DNA of 64,000 nucleotides, taken from Actinomycetes bacterium (GTDB lineage Bacteria; Actinomycetota; Acidimicrobiia; Acidimicrobiales; RAAP-2). The position numbers and the translations under genes are program-made. The stretch covers positions 46,250 through 110,249 of the forward strand of contig JAKAFH010000001.1 of NCBI GenBank assembly GCA_021818025.1. Reading direction: 5' to 3'. A model generated the notes under the pieces. That model made no database searches. It was given only the letters and a program-made list of their open reading frames with translations, and had not been told where the DNA came from. This document shows, in pieces, positions 10,535 through 20,456 of the stretch. Position 1 is the first letter of the stretch, and every line of letters begins with the position of its first letter.

Positions 10535-11593
10535 TCAAGCCCGCACGAGCGAATCGACGAACTCGTCCGGGTCGAAGGGGATCAGGTCCGCGACGCCCTC
10601 GCCCACCCCGACGAACTTCACCGGAATGGCCAGCTCGCGCTCGATCGCGACCACGATGCCACCGCGGGCCGTGCCGTCGAGCTTGGTGAGCACGATGCCC
10701 GTCACCGCAGCGGCGGCGAGGAACTCGCGCGCCTGGGTCAGTGCGTTCTGACCCGTGGTCGCGTCGAGCACCATGAAGGTCTCGACGACCTGGCCCGGTG
10801 CCCGGTCCGCGACGCGGCGGACCTTGGCGAGCTCGTCGAGCAGGTTAGTGCTGTTCGCGCGTCGCCCGGCGGTGTCGGCGAGCACGAGGTCGGCGCCGCG
10901 CGCGCTGGCCCGACCGAGCGCGTCGTGGATCACCGAGCCGGGGTCGGCACCCTCGCCGGCGCGAACGACGTCCGCGCCCGTGCGCTCGGCCCAGGTGGCG
11001 AGCTGCTCGGCGGCCGCCGCACGGAACGTGTCGCCGGCCGCGAGCACGACGCGCCGGCCCGCGGCGATCTCGCGGTGGGCCAACTTGCCGATCGTCGTGG
11101 TCTTGCCGACGCCGTTCACGCCCACGAACAACCAGACCGCGACCCGGTCGGGCTCGGCCTCGGTCGTGACGTGGCGCTCGGCGACCATCGAGTCGCGAAG
11201 CAACCGGCGAACCGTCGTCGCGACGCCGTCGGGCGCACCGTCGCGTCGCAGCGCCTCGAGCACCGCGCCGGTCGTCGCGACGCCGACGTCACTGCGCAAG
11301 AGCACTTCTTCGACCACGTCGAGCTGCTCGTCGGTGATCGCGCCCGTCGCCGTGAGGGACCGTACCCGATCAAAGACGCCCCGCGACGCGCCGAGTCGCG
11401 AACTCAGTGTGGGCTCCTCGTTGAGCTCGGGCCGCTGGGCGATCTCGGTGACCAGTACCTCGGGCAACGGCGCCACGCGCGCCGGCGCGATGGCCGCGCG
11501 ACTGCGACCGCGACGCGCGAGCGCGACGCCGACCAGTGCCACGAGGACCACGACGACGAGCACCGACGCGAGAACCATCACCGAGCCGATCAC
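10535..11593 (-). CDS. ftsY: signal recognition particle receptor FtsY
   Basis: N-terminal TM; FVGVNGVGKTTTIGKLA...LADTAGRR...TKLDGTARGGIVVAI...VGVGEGVADLIPFDPDEFVDSLV. Confidence 0.96.
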   Translation of the reverse strand: MIGSVMVLASVLVVVVLVALVGVALARRGRSRAAIAPARVAPLPEVLVTEIAQRPELNEEPTLSSRLGASRGVFDRVRSLTATGAITDEQLDVVEEVLLRSDVGVATTGAVLEALRRDGAPDGVATTVRRLLRDSMVAERHVTTEAEPDRVAVWLFVGVNGVGKTTTIGKLAHREIAAGRRVVLAAGDTFRAAAAEQLATWAERTGADVVRAGEGADPGSVIHDALGRASARGADLVLADTAGRRANSTNLLDELAKVRRVADRAPGQVVETFMVLDATTGQNALTQAREFLAAAAVTGIVLTKLDGTARGGIVVAIERELAIPVKFVGVGEGVADLIPFDPDEFVDSLVRA

Positions 11594-14500
11594 GACACCA
11601 CCTCGCGGGTCACGCGCTGACTGACGACCTTGGACGACGCGCCGGGCACCATGGTCACACCGTAGAGGGCGTCGGCCGACTCCATCGTTCGCTTCTGGTG
11701 GGTCACGATCAGCAGCTGGGCCTCGTCGCGGAACTCGTCCACCAGGCTCAAGAACCGCTGGAGGTTCACGTCGTCGAGCGCGGCCTCGACCTCGTCCATC
11801 ATGTAGAAGGGCGAGGGCCGCGAGCGAAAGACCGCGAAGAGGAACGCGAGCGCGGCCATCGAACGCTCCCCGCCCGACAGCAGCGAGATGCGTCGCACGT
11901 TGCGCCCCATCGGGCGCACCTCGATCTCGACACCGGTGTTGAGCGGGTCGTCGGGCTCGGTGAGCAGCAACCGGCCCTGGCCCCCCGGGAAGAGCATGCC
12001 GATGAGGTTGGCGAAGTGGTCATTCACGTCGGCCACCGCGGTCGAGAAGGTCTGCATGATCTCCTCGTCGAGCGCGCGCAGGACCTCTTGGAGCTCACGG
12101 CGCGCGCCACGGACGTCGGCCACCTGGGTGTCGAGCTCCTGGTATCGAACCTCGAGCTCGCTGAGCTCTTCGAGGGCGAGTGGATTGATCGGGCCGAGGG
12201 AGGTCATGCGCGCCTCGAGCTCGCCCACGCGCTGCTCGAGCGAGGCCCCCTCGGGCAGGTCGAGGTCGTCGACGACGCCGACCTCGGACGGCTCGACGCC
12301 GAGGTCGCGCCGGATGGCCTCGTGCAGCGTCGAGCGCTTCACGGCGAGCTCAGCCTGTTCGACCTCGAGTCGGCGGCGCTCGTCGAGCATTGTCGAGAGC
12401 CGCACGTCCATCGCCTGGCGGGCCAGGCGGATCGCCTCGAGACGCTCGGCGCTCGCGCGCGACGCCTCGAGCTGCTCGCGGTACGTCGAGTCCATCGCCT
12501 CTTGGGCCGCGGCCACGTCGTGACTCGCCCCCTCGACGAGCAGCGCCAGCCGGTCGAGCACGCCCAGGTCGAACTCCAGCCGCTCGCGACGCGCCGTCGC
12601 GGCCTGGCGTTCAGCGGCGTGGCCCGCGAGCCGTCGCTCGATCTCGGTTCGTCGAGCGGCGATGAGTCGTCGGCGCTCGGCGAACTCCGCCTCACGGCGC
12701 GCGACCGCGGTCGCGGCCGCGTCGATGGCGCGCTGCGCCTCGTCGAGGGCGGCGTGGGCGCCGGCGCGCGCGCGCTGGCGCTCGGCGGCGTCACGAACGG
12801 CGCGCTCGAGGTCGGGCAGGGCCGCCTCGACGACCTCGTGCTCGGCGACGAGCTTGGACCGCTCCTCGTCGAGCGCGGCCGACTCGCGGACCAAGGTGGC
12901 GAGCGCGGCCGCGTACTCGCTCAGCCGCTCGTGCGCGCGCTCGATGTCACGGCGCAGCGCGACGGTGGCGGCGTCGGCGGCGCTCGCGGCCGCGGTCGCG
13001 TCGGTCAAGGACCTGCGCGCGCGCACCGCCGCCTCGGTCGCCGCCGTCGCGGCCGCTCGAAGCGTGGGCAGGGCCGCCGCGGCCTGGGCGGCAGCCTCGG
13101 CGGCGGCGTCCACGGCGGCCCGGGTGACGACGGCGCGGCCCGAAGCGACCCGCCAGCCCGACGCGGCGAACCGGTCACCGTCGGCGGTGACAATCACCAG
13201 GTCGGGGTGAGCAATCGCGAGGTCGATGCCGGTCTCCCAGTCCGGGGCGACGAAGGCCCGCGCGAAGAGCGCGTCGAGCACCGTGGTGACGTGTTCGGGC
13301 GCGCCACGGCGCGCACGCACCAGGTCCCGTACCCGCCGGGCCCGGCCCGGCGCCGGCGGGACCTCCACGTGGGTCTCGCCCGCGGCGAGTACGAGGCCGG
13401 CCCCGCCCGCGCGGCGAAGCACCTCGAGCGCGGCGCGCGCGGACTGGCGGCCATCGACCACCATCGCGCCCACGGAGGCACCCGCCGCGGACTCGACCGC
13501 TCGTTCGGCACCCGCCTCGACGTCCACCAGGTCGAGGAACGAGCCGAGCACCCCGTCGAGGTCGCCCAGGATGTCTCGACCGCCCGAGCCCGAGAGCTCC
13601 TCAAGGGCACGCGCGAGCGCCTCGGCTCGCGCCTGGGTTCGCGCGGCGACGTCGGATCCCTCGCGGAGTTGCTCCTCGACCGCGATCCGACGCGCTTCGG
13701 CGGCCTCGGCTTCGAAGGTCGCGGCCTCGCGCGCCTCGCGCGCCGCGTGCGCGTCGGCGTTGGCGACGTCGAGTGCGGCCGTTGCCTGCTCGAGTCGCTC
13801 GGTCGTGGCGGCGTGAGCCCGGTCGGTCTCGTCCTGGCGCTCGGTGGTGCGCCGGCGCCGCTCGTCGAGTGAAGCGATCGTGCGAGCGAGCATGGTCGAA
13901 CGATCGCGTTGGGCACGCAACACGGCCTCGTCGACGTCGGCCGACTCAGTGCCGAAGGTCGCTGCGAAGGTCGCTCGCGCCTCATCGTGGGCGCGGCGCC
14001 GTTCGTCGAGCGCCTCGCGCTCGGGGTGCAGCGCGGCCACGTCGCGGTCCAGCACTACCAGGTCCGCGTCCAGCCGAGCCGCGTCGGCCTCGAGGGTGGC
14101 GATCACGTTCTCGTCGGCCGAGGCGTCCAGGGCGACGCGCAGGGCGCGCTCGCGCTCGCGAATCACCGAGGTCGTACCACGGGCTCGCTCGGCCAGACCC
14201 TGGAGCGCACCGAGCGTTGAAGCCAACAGCTCCTCGCGCCGGCTCGCCATCTCGGCGGCGGTCGCCGTGGCCTGAGCGTCGAGGACGACCATCTCACGAC
14301 GAACCGTCTCCTCGTCGCGCTTGGCCTCGGCGAGTCCCGCGTCGATCTCGAGCGCGCGTCGGCCGAAGGCTTCGAGGCGCTGGGCGAACAGGGCACGGCG
14401 CGCGTCGCGCAGCTCGCGTTCGACGTCGGCGTAGCTGCGCGCGGAGGCCGCCTGACGCTCTAAGGGACGCATCTGACGGCGAACCTCGCGCACGAGATCG

Positions 14501-15075
14501 CCCAGGCGCTCGAGGTTCTCCTGGGTCTGGGAGAGCCGTCGCTCGGCGCGCTCCTTGCGGCGCCGATGCTTGAGCACCCCGGCCGCCTCCTCGATCACCG
14601 CGCGCCGGTTCTCCGAGCTCGAGTTCAGGATCGAGTCGAGCTGGCCCTGGCCGATGATCATGTGCTGCTGGCGACCGACACCCGAGTCGCCGAGCAACTC
14701 TTGGACGTCGAGCAGCCGACAGACGGTGCCGTTGATCGCGTACTCGGAGTCACCGTTTCGAAACAGGGTCCGCGAGATCGTGACCTCAGCCCCGTCCACG
14801 GGCAGACGGCCCGAGGCGTTGTCGAGGGTGAGCGACACCTCGGCCCGACCCAGGGCGGCGCGGTTGGCCGTCCCGGCGAAGATGACGTCGTCCATCTTTG
14901 CGCTGCGCAGCGCCCGCGTGCTCTGGGCGCCGAGGACCCACGTGACGGCGTCGACGACGTTGGACTTACCCGATCCGTTCGGTCCGACGACCGCGGTCAC
15001 ACCGGGTTCGAACTCCAGCACGGTGTTGTCGGCGAAGGACTTGAAGCCCTTCATGGTCAGTCGCTTTAGAAACAC
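11590..15075 (-). CDS. smc: chromosome segregation protein SMC
   Basis: MFLKRLTMKGFKSFADNTVLEFEPGVTAVVGPNGSGKSNVVDA...; hinge; LSGGERSMAALAFLFAVF...PFYMMDEVEAALDDVN. Confidence 0.97.
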   Translation of the reverse strand: MFLKRLTMKGFKSFADNTVLEFEPGVTAVVGPNGSGKSNVVDAVTWVLGAQSTRALRSAKMDDVIFAGTANRAALGRAEVSLTLDNASGRLPVDGAEVTISRTLFRNGDSEYAINGTVCRLLDVQELLGDSGVGRQQHMIIGQGQLDSILNSSSENRRAVIEEAAGVLKHRRRKERAERRLSQTQENLERLGDLVREVRRQMRPLERQAASARSYADVERELRDARRALFAQRLEAFGRRALEIDAGLAEAKRDEETVRREMVVLDAQATATAAEMASRREELLASTLGALQGLAERARGTTSVIRERERALRVALDASADENVIATLEADAARLDADLVVLDRDVAALHPEREALDERRRAHDEARATFAATFGTESADVDEAVLRAQRDRSTMLARTIASLDERRRRTTERQDETDRAHAATTERLEQATAALDVANADAHAAREAREAATFEAEAAEARRIAVEEQLREGSDVAARTQARAEALARALEELSGSGGRDILGDLDGVLGSFLDLVDVEAGAERAVESAAGASVGAMVVDGRQSARAALEVLRRAGGAGLVLAAGETHVEVPPAPGRARRVRDLVRARRGAPEHVTTVLDALFARAFVAPDWETGIDLAIAHPDLVIVTADGDRFAASGWRVASGRAVVTRAAVDAAAEAAAQAAAALPTLRAAATAATEAAVRARRSLTDATAAASAADAATVALRRDIERAHERLSEYAAALATLVRESAALDEERSKLVAEHEVVEAALPDLERAVRDAAERQRARAGAHAALDEAQRAIDAAATAVARREAEFAERRRLIAARRTEIERRLAGHAAERQAATARRERLEFDLGVLDRLALLVEGASHDVAAAQEAMDSTYREQLEASRASAERLEAIRLARQAMDVRLSTMLDERRRLEVEQAELAVKRSTLHEAIRRDLGVEPSEVGVVDDLDLPEGASLEQRVGELEARMTSLGPINPLALEELSELEVRYQELDTQVADVRGARRELQEVLRALDEEIMQTFSTAVADVNDHFANLIGMLFPGGQGRLLLTEPDDPLNTGVEIEVRPMGRNVRRISLLSGGERSMAALAFLFAVFRSRPSPFYMMDEVEAALDDVNLQRFLSLVDEFRDEAQLLIVTHQKRTMESADALYGVTMVPGASSKVVSQRVTREVVS

Positions 15076-15113
15076 GCGTAGACGCTACCAACCTTCGAGC
15101 GCACCGCCGGGCC

Positions 15114-16016
15114 CTAGGCCTGGCAGTTCGGGCAGTAGAAGGTCGCCCGGCCGCGCACGACGGTGCGCTCGATGAGCCGTCGGCACTGCAAGCACGCCTG
15201 GCCCTCGCGACCGTAGACCTGGTGGTAGTTCTGAAAGGTCCCGGGCTTGCCGTCGGGGTCGACGAACTGCTCATCGGTGAGGGTCGAGCCCCCGTACTTG
15301 ATGGCTTCGGTCAGGACCTCGGTGATCGACCGGTGGAGCCGGCGGATCTCGATCGTGGACAGGGAGTCGGCCGCCCGGTCGTAGCGCAGTCCGGCGGTGA
15401 ACAGCACCTCGTCGGCGTAGATGTTGCCCAGTCCGGCGATGATCTCCTGATCGGTGAGTACGACCTTCAGCGGCGTGGTGCGGCTGCGCAGGATCGCCGC
15501 GAAGCGGTCCCAGCCCAGCTGGTCCTCGAGCGGGTCGATGCCTAGGTGCGCGAGCTCGGGCACGCGCTTACGCAGGCCCAGGCCGTCGCCACCCATGGCG
15601 AGGCGGGCGAACTTGGAGATCTCGACGCTCGCGCCGTCCTCGGGTGGCTGGGACACGAAGAGCTCGCCGAAGGTGCGCGGGTCGACGTAGCGCAACTCGC
15701 CCGCGGGGCTGAGGGTGAAGTCGACGTGGGTGTGCTTGGGCTTGGGGACCTTCGGGTTCTTCGCGCGCAGCAGTTGACCCGACATGCCCAGGTGCACAAC
15801 CAGGTGGTGGCCGTTGTCCAGGGCGAAGACGAGGTACTTGCCCAATCGCTCGGCCGACTTCACGGTTCGCCCCTCGATGAGCGCGCGAAAGTCCTTGGCG
15901 GACTTGTGGCGGCGAACGACCCGCCCGTTGGTGACCATGGCCGACTTGATCTTCTTGCCAATGAGGTCACGCGCGAGCGAGGCCCGCACGGTCTCCACCT
16001 CGGGTAGTTCAGGCAT
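15114..16016 (-). CDS. mutM: formamidopyrimidine-DNA glycosylase
   Basis: MPELPEVETVRASLARDLIG...; C-terminal zinc finger CLQCRRLIERTVVRGRATFYCPNCQ. Confidence 0.96.
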   Translation of the reverse strand: MPELPEVETVRASLARDLIGKKIKSAMVTNGRVVRRHKSAKDFRALIEGRTVKSAERLGKYLVFALDNGHHLVVHLGMSGQLLRAKNPKVPKPKHTHVDFTLSPAGELRYVDPRTFGELFVSQPPEDGASVEISKFARLAMGGDGLGLRKRVPELAHLGIDPLEDQLGWDRFAAILRSRTTPLKVVLTDQEIIAGLGNIYADEVLFTAGLRYDRAADSLSTIEIRRLHRSITEVLTEAIKYGGSTLTDEQFVDPDGKPGTFQNYHQVYGREGQACLQCRRLIERTVVRGRATFYCPNCQA

Positions 16017-16689
16017 CGCCTCGACCCTCCCACGCCGCGCGCGCGGCCTCGGACTCAGCACTCTTCTTGGACCGGCCGTGGCCGACCCCGCGCGTGGCGC
16101 CGTCGACGAGCACCGTCGCCTCGAAGGTCGTGGCGTGCGCTGGCCCGCTGGCACTGGTCGAGTACGTCGGGGTGCCCAGTCCGTTCGCCTCGGCCCACTG
16201 GCGCAGCCGGGTCTTGGGGTCCACTTCGTCGGGCTCGCGCGCGGCGTTGGCCACCTCCGCGCCGAGGATCTCCTGGACGAAGTCCCGGGCGACGTCGTAG
16301 CCGCGCTCGAGGTAGATCGCCGCCACGACGGCCTCGAAGGCGTCAGCGAGCATCGAGGGGCGCTGCAGTCCGCGGGACTTGATCTCGCCGCGCCCGACGC
16401 GCAGGTATCGGGCGAGCTCGAGGCGCGTCGCGGCCTCGGCGAGCGCCTCCTCGTTGACCACGCGCGAGCGCACGAGCGAGCCCGAGCCCTCGTCCAGCGC
16501 CGGGTACGCCGTCACGATCAGGTCGGCGATGGCCAGGTCGACCACCGCGTCACCGAGGAACTCGAGACGCTCGTTGGACGCGCACGCGTGCTCCGCGGCG
16601 TAACTCGAGTGGGTGAGCGCCACGAGCAGCACTGCGCTGTCATCGCGCAGTCCCAGGCGCTGCGCCAGTGCGTCTCGTGATGAGGGCAA
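16009..16689 (-). CDS. rnc: ribonuclease III
   Basis: ALTHSSYAAEHACASNERLEFLGDAVVDLAIAD...; C-terminal dsRBD. Confidence 0.95.
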   Translation of the reverse strand: MPSSRDALAQRLGLRDDSAVLLVALTHSSYAAEHACASNERLEFLGDAVVDLAIADLIVTAYPALDEGSGSLVRSRVVNEEALAEAATRLELARYLRVGRGEIKSRGLQRPSMLADAFEAVVAAIYLERGYDVARDFVQEILGAEVANAAREPDEVDPKTRLRQWAEANGLGTPTYSTSASGPAHATTFEATVLVDGATRGVGHGRSKKSAESEAARAAWEGRGDA

Positions 16690-16703
16690 CTGGCCAGACT
16701 CCG

Positions 16704-16991
16704 CTAGGAGACTTGTAATTTCGCCGCCACGTACTCGACCGCGTCGCGGACCGAGGCCAGGCCCTCGAGATCCTCGTCGTCGATGTGGAACCCCGCCACC
16801 TGTTGGCCGAGGTGCTCCTCGAGCGCCTCGACCAGCTCGATCAGCGCCAGCGAATCGGCACCCAGGTCACTGAAGTTCGCGTCCTCGGAGATGTCGCTCG
16901 GCTGCTTCTCGAGAATCTCCGCCAATTCGCGCTGCACCAGTTGCAAGATGGCTGAACGGTCCAGCGGTGGTGGTGCGACGTCCGCGGTCAT
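16704..16991 (-). CDS. acpP: acyl carrier protein
   Basis: DANFSDLGADSLALIELVEALEEHLG with DSL phosphopantetheine site; between rnc and plsX. Start taken as MTADVAPPP (the track start at 16997 is two codons upstream). Confidence 0.9.
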   Translation of the reverse strand: MTADVAPPPLDRSAILQLVQRELAEILEKQPSDISEDANFSDLGADSLALIELVEALEEHLGQQVAGFHIDDEDLEGLASVRDAVEYVAAKLQVS

Positions 16992-17056
16992 GGACACTCC
17001 TTTGCCTCGACGTCAACACTACTTATTTCGTGACCGCCGGTAGGGAGTTCGTCGCC

Positions 17057-18031
17057 CTAATCAGGTCGGATCGCGGTCCTCAGGCGGTTGACGACCTGGG
17101 CGGCATCCATCTCGGCGGCCACGCGCAGCGCGTTCATGATCGCCGTGGCGTTGGACGAGCCGTGGCTGATCACGCAGATCCCCTTGAGTCCGAGCAGCAT
17201 CGCGCCACCCTGGTTCTCAGGCGTCAGGGACGCCACGATCGGCATCAGGTGCGGCAAGAGCGCATTGCCCGCCGCGCGGGTCTCGTCGTCGGTGCCAAAG
17301 ACCCCGAGCATCGTCGAGAAGACGAACTTGAGCGCTCCCTCGAGGGTCTTGAGGGCCACGTTGCCCGTGAATCCGTCGGTGACCACGACGTCCACCGGGC
17401 AGGGTATGAGGTCGCGGCCCTCGACGTTGCCCGCGAATCGCAGTCCCGAGGCCGCGAGCAACTCGTGGGTCGCCTTGACCAGCGGGGTGCCCTTGGAGGA
17501 CTCCTCGCCGATCGAGAGCAGCCCGATGGAGGGGTCGGTGGTGCCGAATCGGGCGGCGGCGAAGGTCGCGCCCATCGTCGCGAACTGCACGAGCATCTCG
17601 GGCGTGCACTCGGCGTTGGCACCGGCGTCGACGAACACCGAGGGGCTCGTGCCGGGATTGGGCAGCGGAATCGCGATGCAGGGCCGAATGACCCCGGGCA
17701 GCCGGCCCATGCGCAGCAGTGCGGCGGCCATCGTCGCACCGGTGTTCCCGGCCGAGACCATGGCGCTCGCCTTGCCGTCGCGCACCAGTTCGGCGGCGCG
17801 CACCAGCGACGAGTCCTTCTTGGTCCGCACGCTCGCGGCCGGGTCGTCGTCCATGGCGATCACTTCGGAACAGGCGACGACCTCGAGACCCATCGGGTCC
17901 CCCACTAGCTCGGGAACCCCGACGAGCGTGACGCTCAGTCCCAACTCGTCAACGGCGCGGCGCGCCCCGGCCACAATCTCGGCCGGCGCGTAATCGCCGC
18001 CCATCGCGTCCAATGCGATGGGCAGCGTCAA
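17057..18031 (-). CDS. plsX: phosphate acyltransferase PlsX
   Basis: LPIALDAMGGDYAPAEIVAGARRAV...SAGNTGATMAAALLRMGRLPGVIRP...; TTG start at 18031 inferred from the conserved N-terminus. Confidence 0.92.
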   Translation of the reverse strand: MTLPIALDAMGGDYAPAEIVAGARRAVDELGLSVTLVGVPELVGDPMGLEVVACSEVIAMDDDPAASVRTKKDSSLVRAAELVRDGKASAMVSAGNTGATMAAALLRMGRLPGVIRPCIAIPLPNPGTSPSVFVDAGANAECTPEMLVQFATMGATFAAARFGTTDPSIGLLSIGEESSKGTPLVKATHELLAASGLRFAGNVEGRDLIPCPVDVVVTDGFTGNVALKTLEGALKFVFSTMLGVFGTDDETRAAGNALLPHLMPIVASLTPENQGGAMLLGLKGICVISHGSSNATAIMNALRVAAEMDAAQVVNRLRTAIRPD

Positions 18032-18032
18032 C

Positions 18033-18212
18033 TCAGTTGACCTCGACGGCGACTCGACCCTTGTACCAACCGCAGTTCGGGCACACGACGTGGGGCAACT
18101 TGGCGGTGGCGCACTGGGGGCACACGCTGCGAGCCGGGCGCTCGAGGCGCCAGTTGGCCGCCTGGCGGCTCCGGCTCTTGGCCTTGCTTGTCTTCCTCTT
18201 CGGTACAGCCAT
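18033..18212 (-). CDS. rpmF: 50S ribosomal protein L32 (zinc-ribbon form), absent from the supplied ORF track
   Basis: Manual translation of the minus strand: MAVPKRKTSKAKSRSRQAANWRLERPARSVCPQCATAKLPHVVCPNCGWYKGRVAVEVN* (59 aa). Confidence 0.95.
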   Translation of the reverse strand: MAVPKRKTSKAKSRSRQAANWRLERPARSVCPQCATAKLPHVVCPNCGWYKGRVAVEVN

Positions 18213-18245
18213 CGATCATCTCTTTCGCTTCGAGCGGCCGAGTCG

Positions 18246-18797
18246 TCACTCGGGGTTCGATTCGTCGGACTCGTCCGCGAATCGAAGTCCGTCAAGTGTA
18301 GCCCAGCGCGCGTCTGACGGCGCGCGGCAGTCGCACGTGGCCTCGTTGCGGTCGATTCCGCAGTACGGGCACAGGCCCTGGCAGTCGGGCCGGCAGGTCG
18401 GGGCGAGCGGCAGGTCAAGGAAGACCGCGTCGTGCACCAGCGGGGCCAGGTCGACCTCGTCGTGCTCGTAGAGGTAGGCCAGATCGTCCTCGGGACCGCG
18501 CTCGAGCACGAAGCGCTCGTCGACCTTGACACTGACCTCGCCGTCGATGGGCTTGGAACAGCGACGACAGACCCCGAACCACGGCGCATGGACCTCACCG
18601 CGGGCCCGCAGCCCCCCACTGAAGCTCTCCAAGCGCAGGTTCACCCGCACGCTCGCCTCGGGCGCGACGTCGGTCTCGCCGGGGCTGCGAGGTTCGAACT
18701 CGCGTGGCTCGTCAAAGGGCGCCTCGAAGGCGACCGACATGGTCGAGGGGCTGTTGCGGACCAGTTGGGCGATCGCGACGAGGTAGGGCGAGGCCAC
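18246..18797 (-). CDS. DUF177 / YceD-family protein
   Basis: Cys-rich segment CRRCSKPIDGEVSV...CRPDCQGLCPYCGIDRN; immediately upstream of rpmF as in most bacteria; start set at GTG 18797. Confidence 0.85.
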   Translation of the reverse strand: MASPYLVAIAQLVRNSPSTMSVAFEAPFDEPREFEPRSPGETDVAPEASVRVNLRLESFSGGLRARGEVHAPWFGVCRRCSKPIDGEVSVKVDERFVLERGPEDDLAYLYEHDEVDLAPLVHDAVFLDLPLAPTCRPDCQGLCPYCGIDRNEATCDCRAPSDARWATLDGLRFADESDESNPE

Positions 18798-18801
18798 GGC
18801 C

Positions 18802-19431
18802 CTAGAAGGCGTCCTGGTCAAAGAAGGACGAGTCAGCCGGTGGCGCCTCGTGGGACGCCGGCGGCGCTTCGGGGCTGAGGAAGTCGTTCTCGCTCGGGCG
18901 CGCGTCGAGCAACGAGGTTGGCAGGCCCTGGGAGTTCAGGCGCTCGCGGCCCGACCGGGTGGTCTTGAGCAGCCGCTCGAGCACGATCTCGAAGTTGCCG
19001 AGCTTGCCGTCGATGAAGTCCTCGGACTGGTTGATCATCTGGCGCGCCTGGGCCTGGGCCTGGGCGATGATCTCGTCGGCCTTCAGCCGGGACTGGCGCA
19101 CGATCTCGGTCTTGTCCACCATCCGCGCGGCTTCGGCGCGCACCTGGTCCATCAGCTGCTGGGCCTTGTGCATCTCGGCGGCCATCAGCTCCTCGCGGTC
19201 GCGCAGGGCCCATCGCGCCTCGCGGATCTCGTCGGGCAGGTCGCGCAAGGCGTCGTCGAGGAGTCCGAGGACTTCCTCGCGAGCGATGAGCGCCGAATTG
19301 GACAACGGCATCTGTTTCGCCGAGCTGATCAGGTCTATCAGTTGTCGTAGGTCGGCCTCGATGTCGCGGCGCGCGTGCCGGGCCGACTCGGCTGGAAACT
19401 CGTCGGGGTCGTACCCGTCAAATGACGTCAC
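18802..19431 (-). CDS. DivIVA-like coiled-coil protein
   Basis: Long helical segment LRDREELMAAEMHKAQQLMDQVRAEAARMVDKTEIVRQSRLKADEIIAQAQAQARQMI; in coaD/yceD context. Confidence 0.7.
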   Translation of the reverse strand: MTSFDGYDPDEFPAESARHARRDIEADLRQLIDLISSAKQMPLSNSALIAREEVLGLLDDALRDLPDEIREARWALRDREELMAAEMHKAQQLMDQVRAEAARMVDKTEIVRQSRLKADEIIAQAQAQARQMINQSEDFIDGKLGNFEIVLERLLKTTRSGRERLNSQGLPTSLLDARPSENDFLSPEAPPASHEAPPADSSFFDQDAF

Positions 19432-19913
19432 CGCGGGCCCTCCATTTTCGTCTTGAGCCGGGCCGCCACGCAGGTCGGCACGAAGGCGTCGACGTTGCCG
19501 CCGTAGCGGGCCACCTCGCGCAGCAGTCGCGACGCGATGAAGGAATGGTTCGAACTGGTCGGGATGAACAGGGTCTCCACGCCCGACAGCGACCGGTTCA
19601 TCTGGGCCATCTGCAGCTCGCTCTCGAAGTCCGACACGGCGCGCAACCCCTTCACGATTGCCGTCGCCTCGACGTCTTTAGCCACGTTAACCAGGAGTGT
19701 CGCTATCGAGACGATGCGCACCGACTTGATGTGCGCACAGCTCTCGGCGATCATCTCGCGCCGCTCGTCCAGGTCGAACAACGGCTCGGACTTCTGGGGA
19801 TTGCGAATCGCGGCCACGACGATCTCGTCGAAGATGTGCGAGGCACGCTCGACGATCTCCAGGTGTCCATTGTGGAACGGGTCGAAGGATCCCGGGATGA
19901 GACCGACTGTCAT
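19428..19913 (-). CDS. coaD: pantetheine-phosphate adenylyltransferase
   Basis: MTVGLIPGSFDPFHNGHLEIVERASHIFDEIVVA...; ISSTxxR-like region NHSFIASRLLREVARYGG; start at 19913. Confidence 0.96.
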   Translation of the reverse strand: MTVGLIPGSFDPFHNGHLEIVERASHIFDEIVVAAIRNPQKSEPLFDLDERREMIAESCAHIKSVRIVSIATLLVNVAKDVEATAIVKGLRAVSDFESELQMAQMNRSLSGVETLFIPTSSNHSFIASRLLREVARYGGNVDAFVPTCVAARLKTKMEGPR

Positions 19914-20437
19914 GGCGCCCCTCGCTCGTCCGGTTCCAACATCGTCACGAGCGTAGTGCCGTAGTGCTTGGTCTTGGTGACTGCCCACCCCGCAGGGGCA
20001 TCGGCGTAGCGGTCGTTCTCGATGATCACGCGCTGCGCGGCGAGGCCCGCGAGCAGGGCCGCCACGTCGAGCGGACCGTAGGGCGGGTCGGCCACGATCA
20101 GGTCAAAGGGGTGCGGGGGCCGCCAGCCAGGCAGCGTCGCGCGCACGAAGTGGGCCTCACCGGCGAGGCCGAGCGGCGCCAGGTTGGCGCGAGCCGCGTT
20201 CAGGCACTCGGGGTCGGCGTCGACGAAGTAGACCTCGGCGGCCCCTCGCGACAGGGCCTCGATCCCCATCGCCCCGGATCCGCAGTACAGGTCCGCCACG
20301 ACGAGCCCGCTGAGTCCACCGCGGCTCTCGAGCATGGAGAAGATCGCCTCGCGGGCGTAGTCCGTCGTCGGGCGCACCGTCGGCGGGAACTTGGCTTTGA
20401 GCGGCCGACCGCGAGCCACGCCTCCGATTACACGCAC
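19910..20437 (-). CDS. rsmD: 16S rRNA (guanine966-N2)-methyltransferase
   Basis: RVIGGVARGRPLKAKFPPTVRPTTDYAREAIFSML...DLYCGSGAMGIEALSRGA...VADPPYG. Confidence 0.95.
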   Translation of the reverse strand: MRVIGGVARGRPLKAKFPPTVRPTTDYAREAIFSMLESRGGLSGLVVADLYCGSGAMGIEALSRGAAEVYFVDADPECLNAARANLAPLGLAGEAHFVRATLPGWRPPHPFDLIVADPPYGPLDVAALLAGLAAQRVIIENDRYADAPAGWAVTKTKHYGTTLVTMLEPDERGAP

Positions 20438-20456
20438 CCACTCAGGCTACGTGGTC

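Noticed and set aside
11536-13872. 778-aa plus-strand ORF opposite smc (also 13773..14573, 11888..12523, 12662..13210)
   Set aside because: High-GC shadow ORFs antisense to the clearly coding smc; Arg/Gly/Ala/His-rich translation with no domain.
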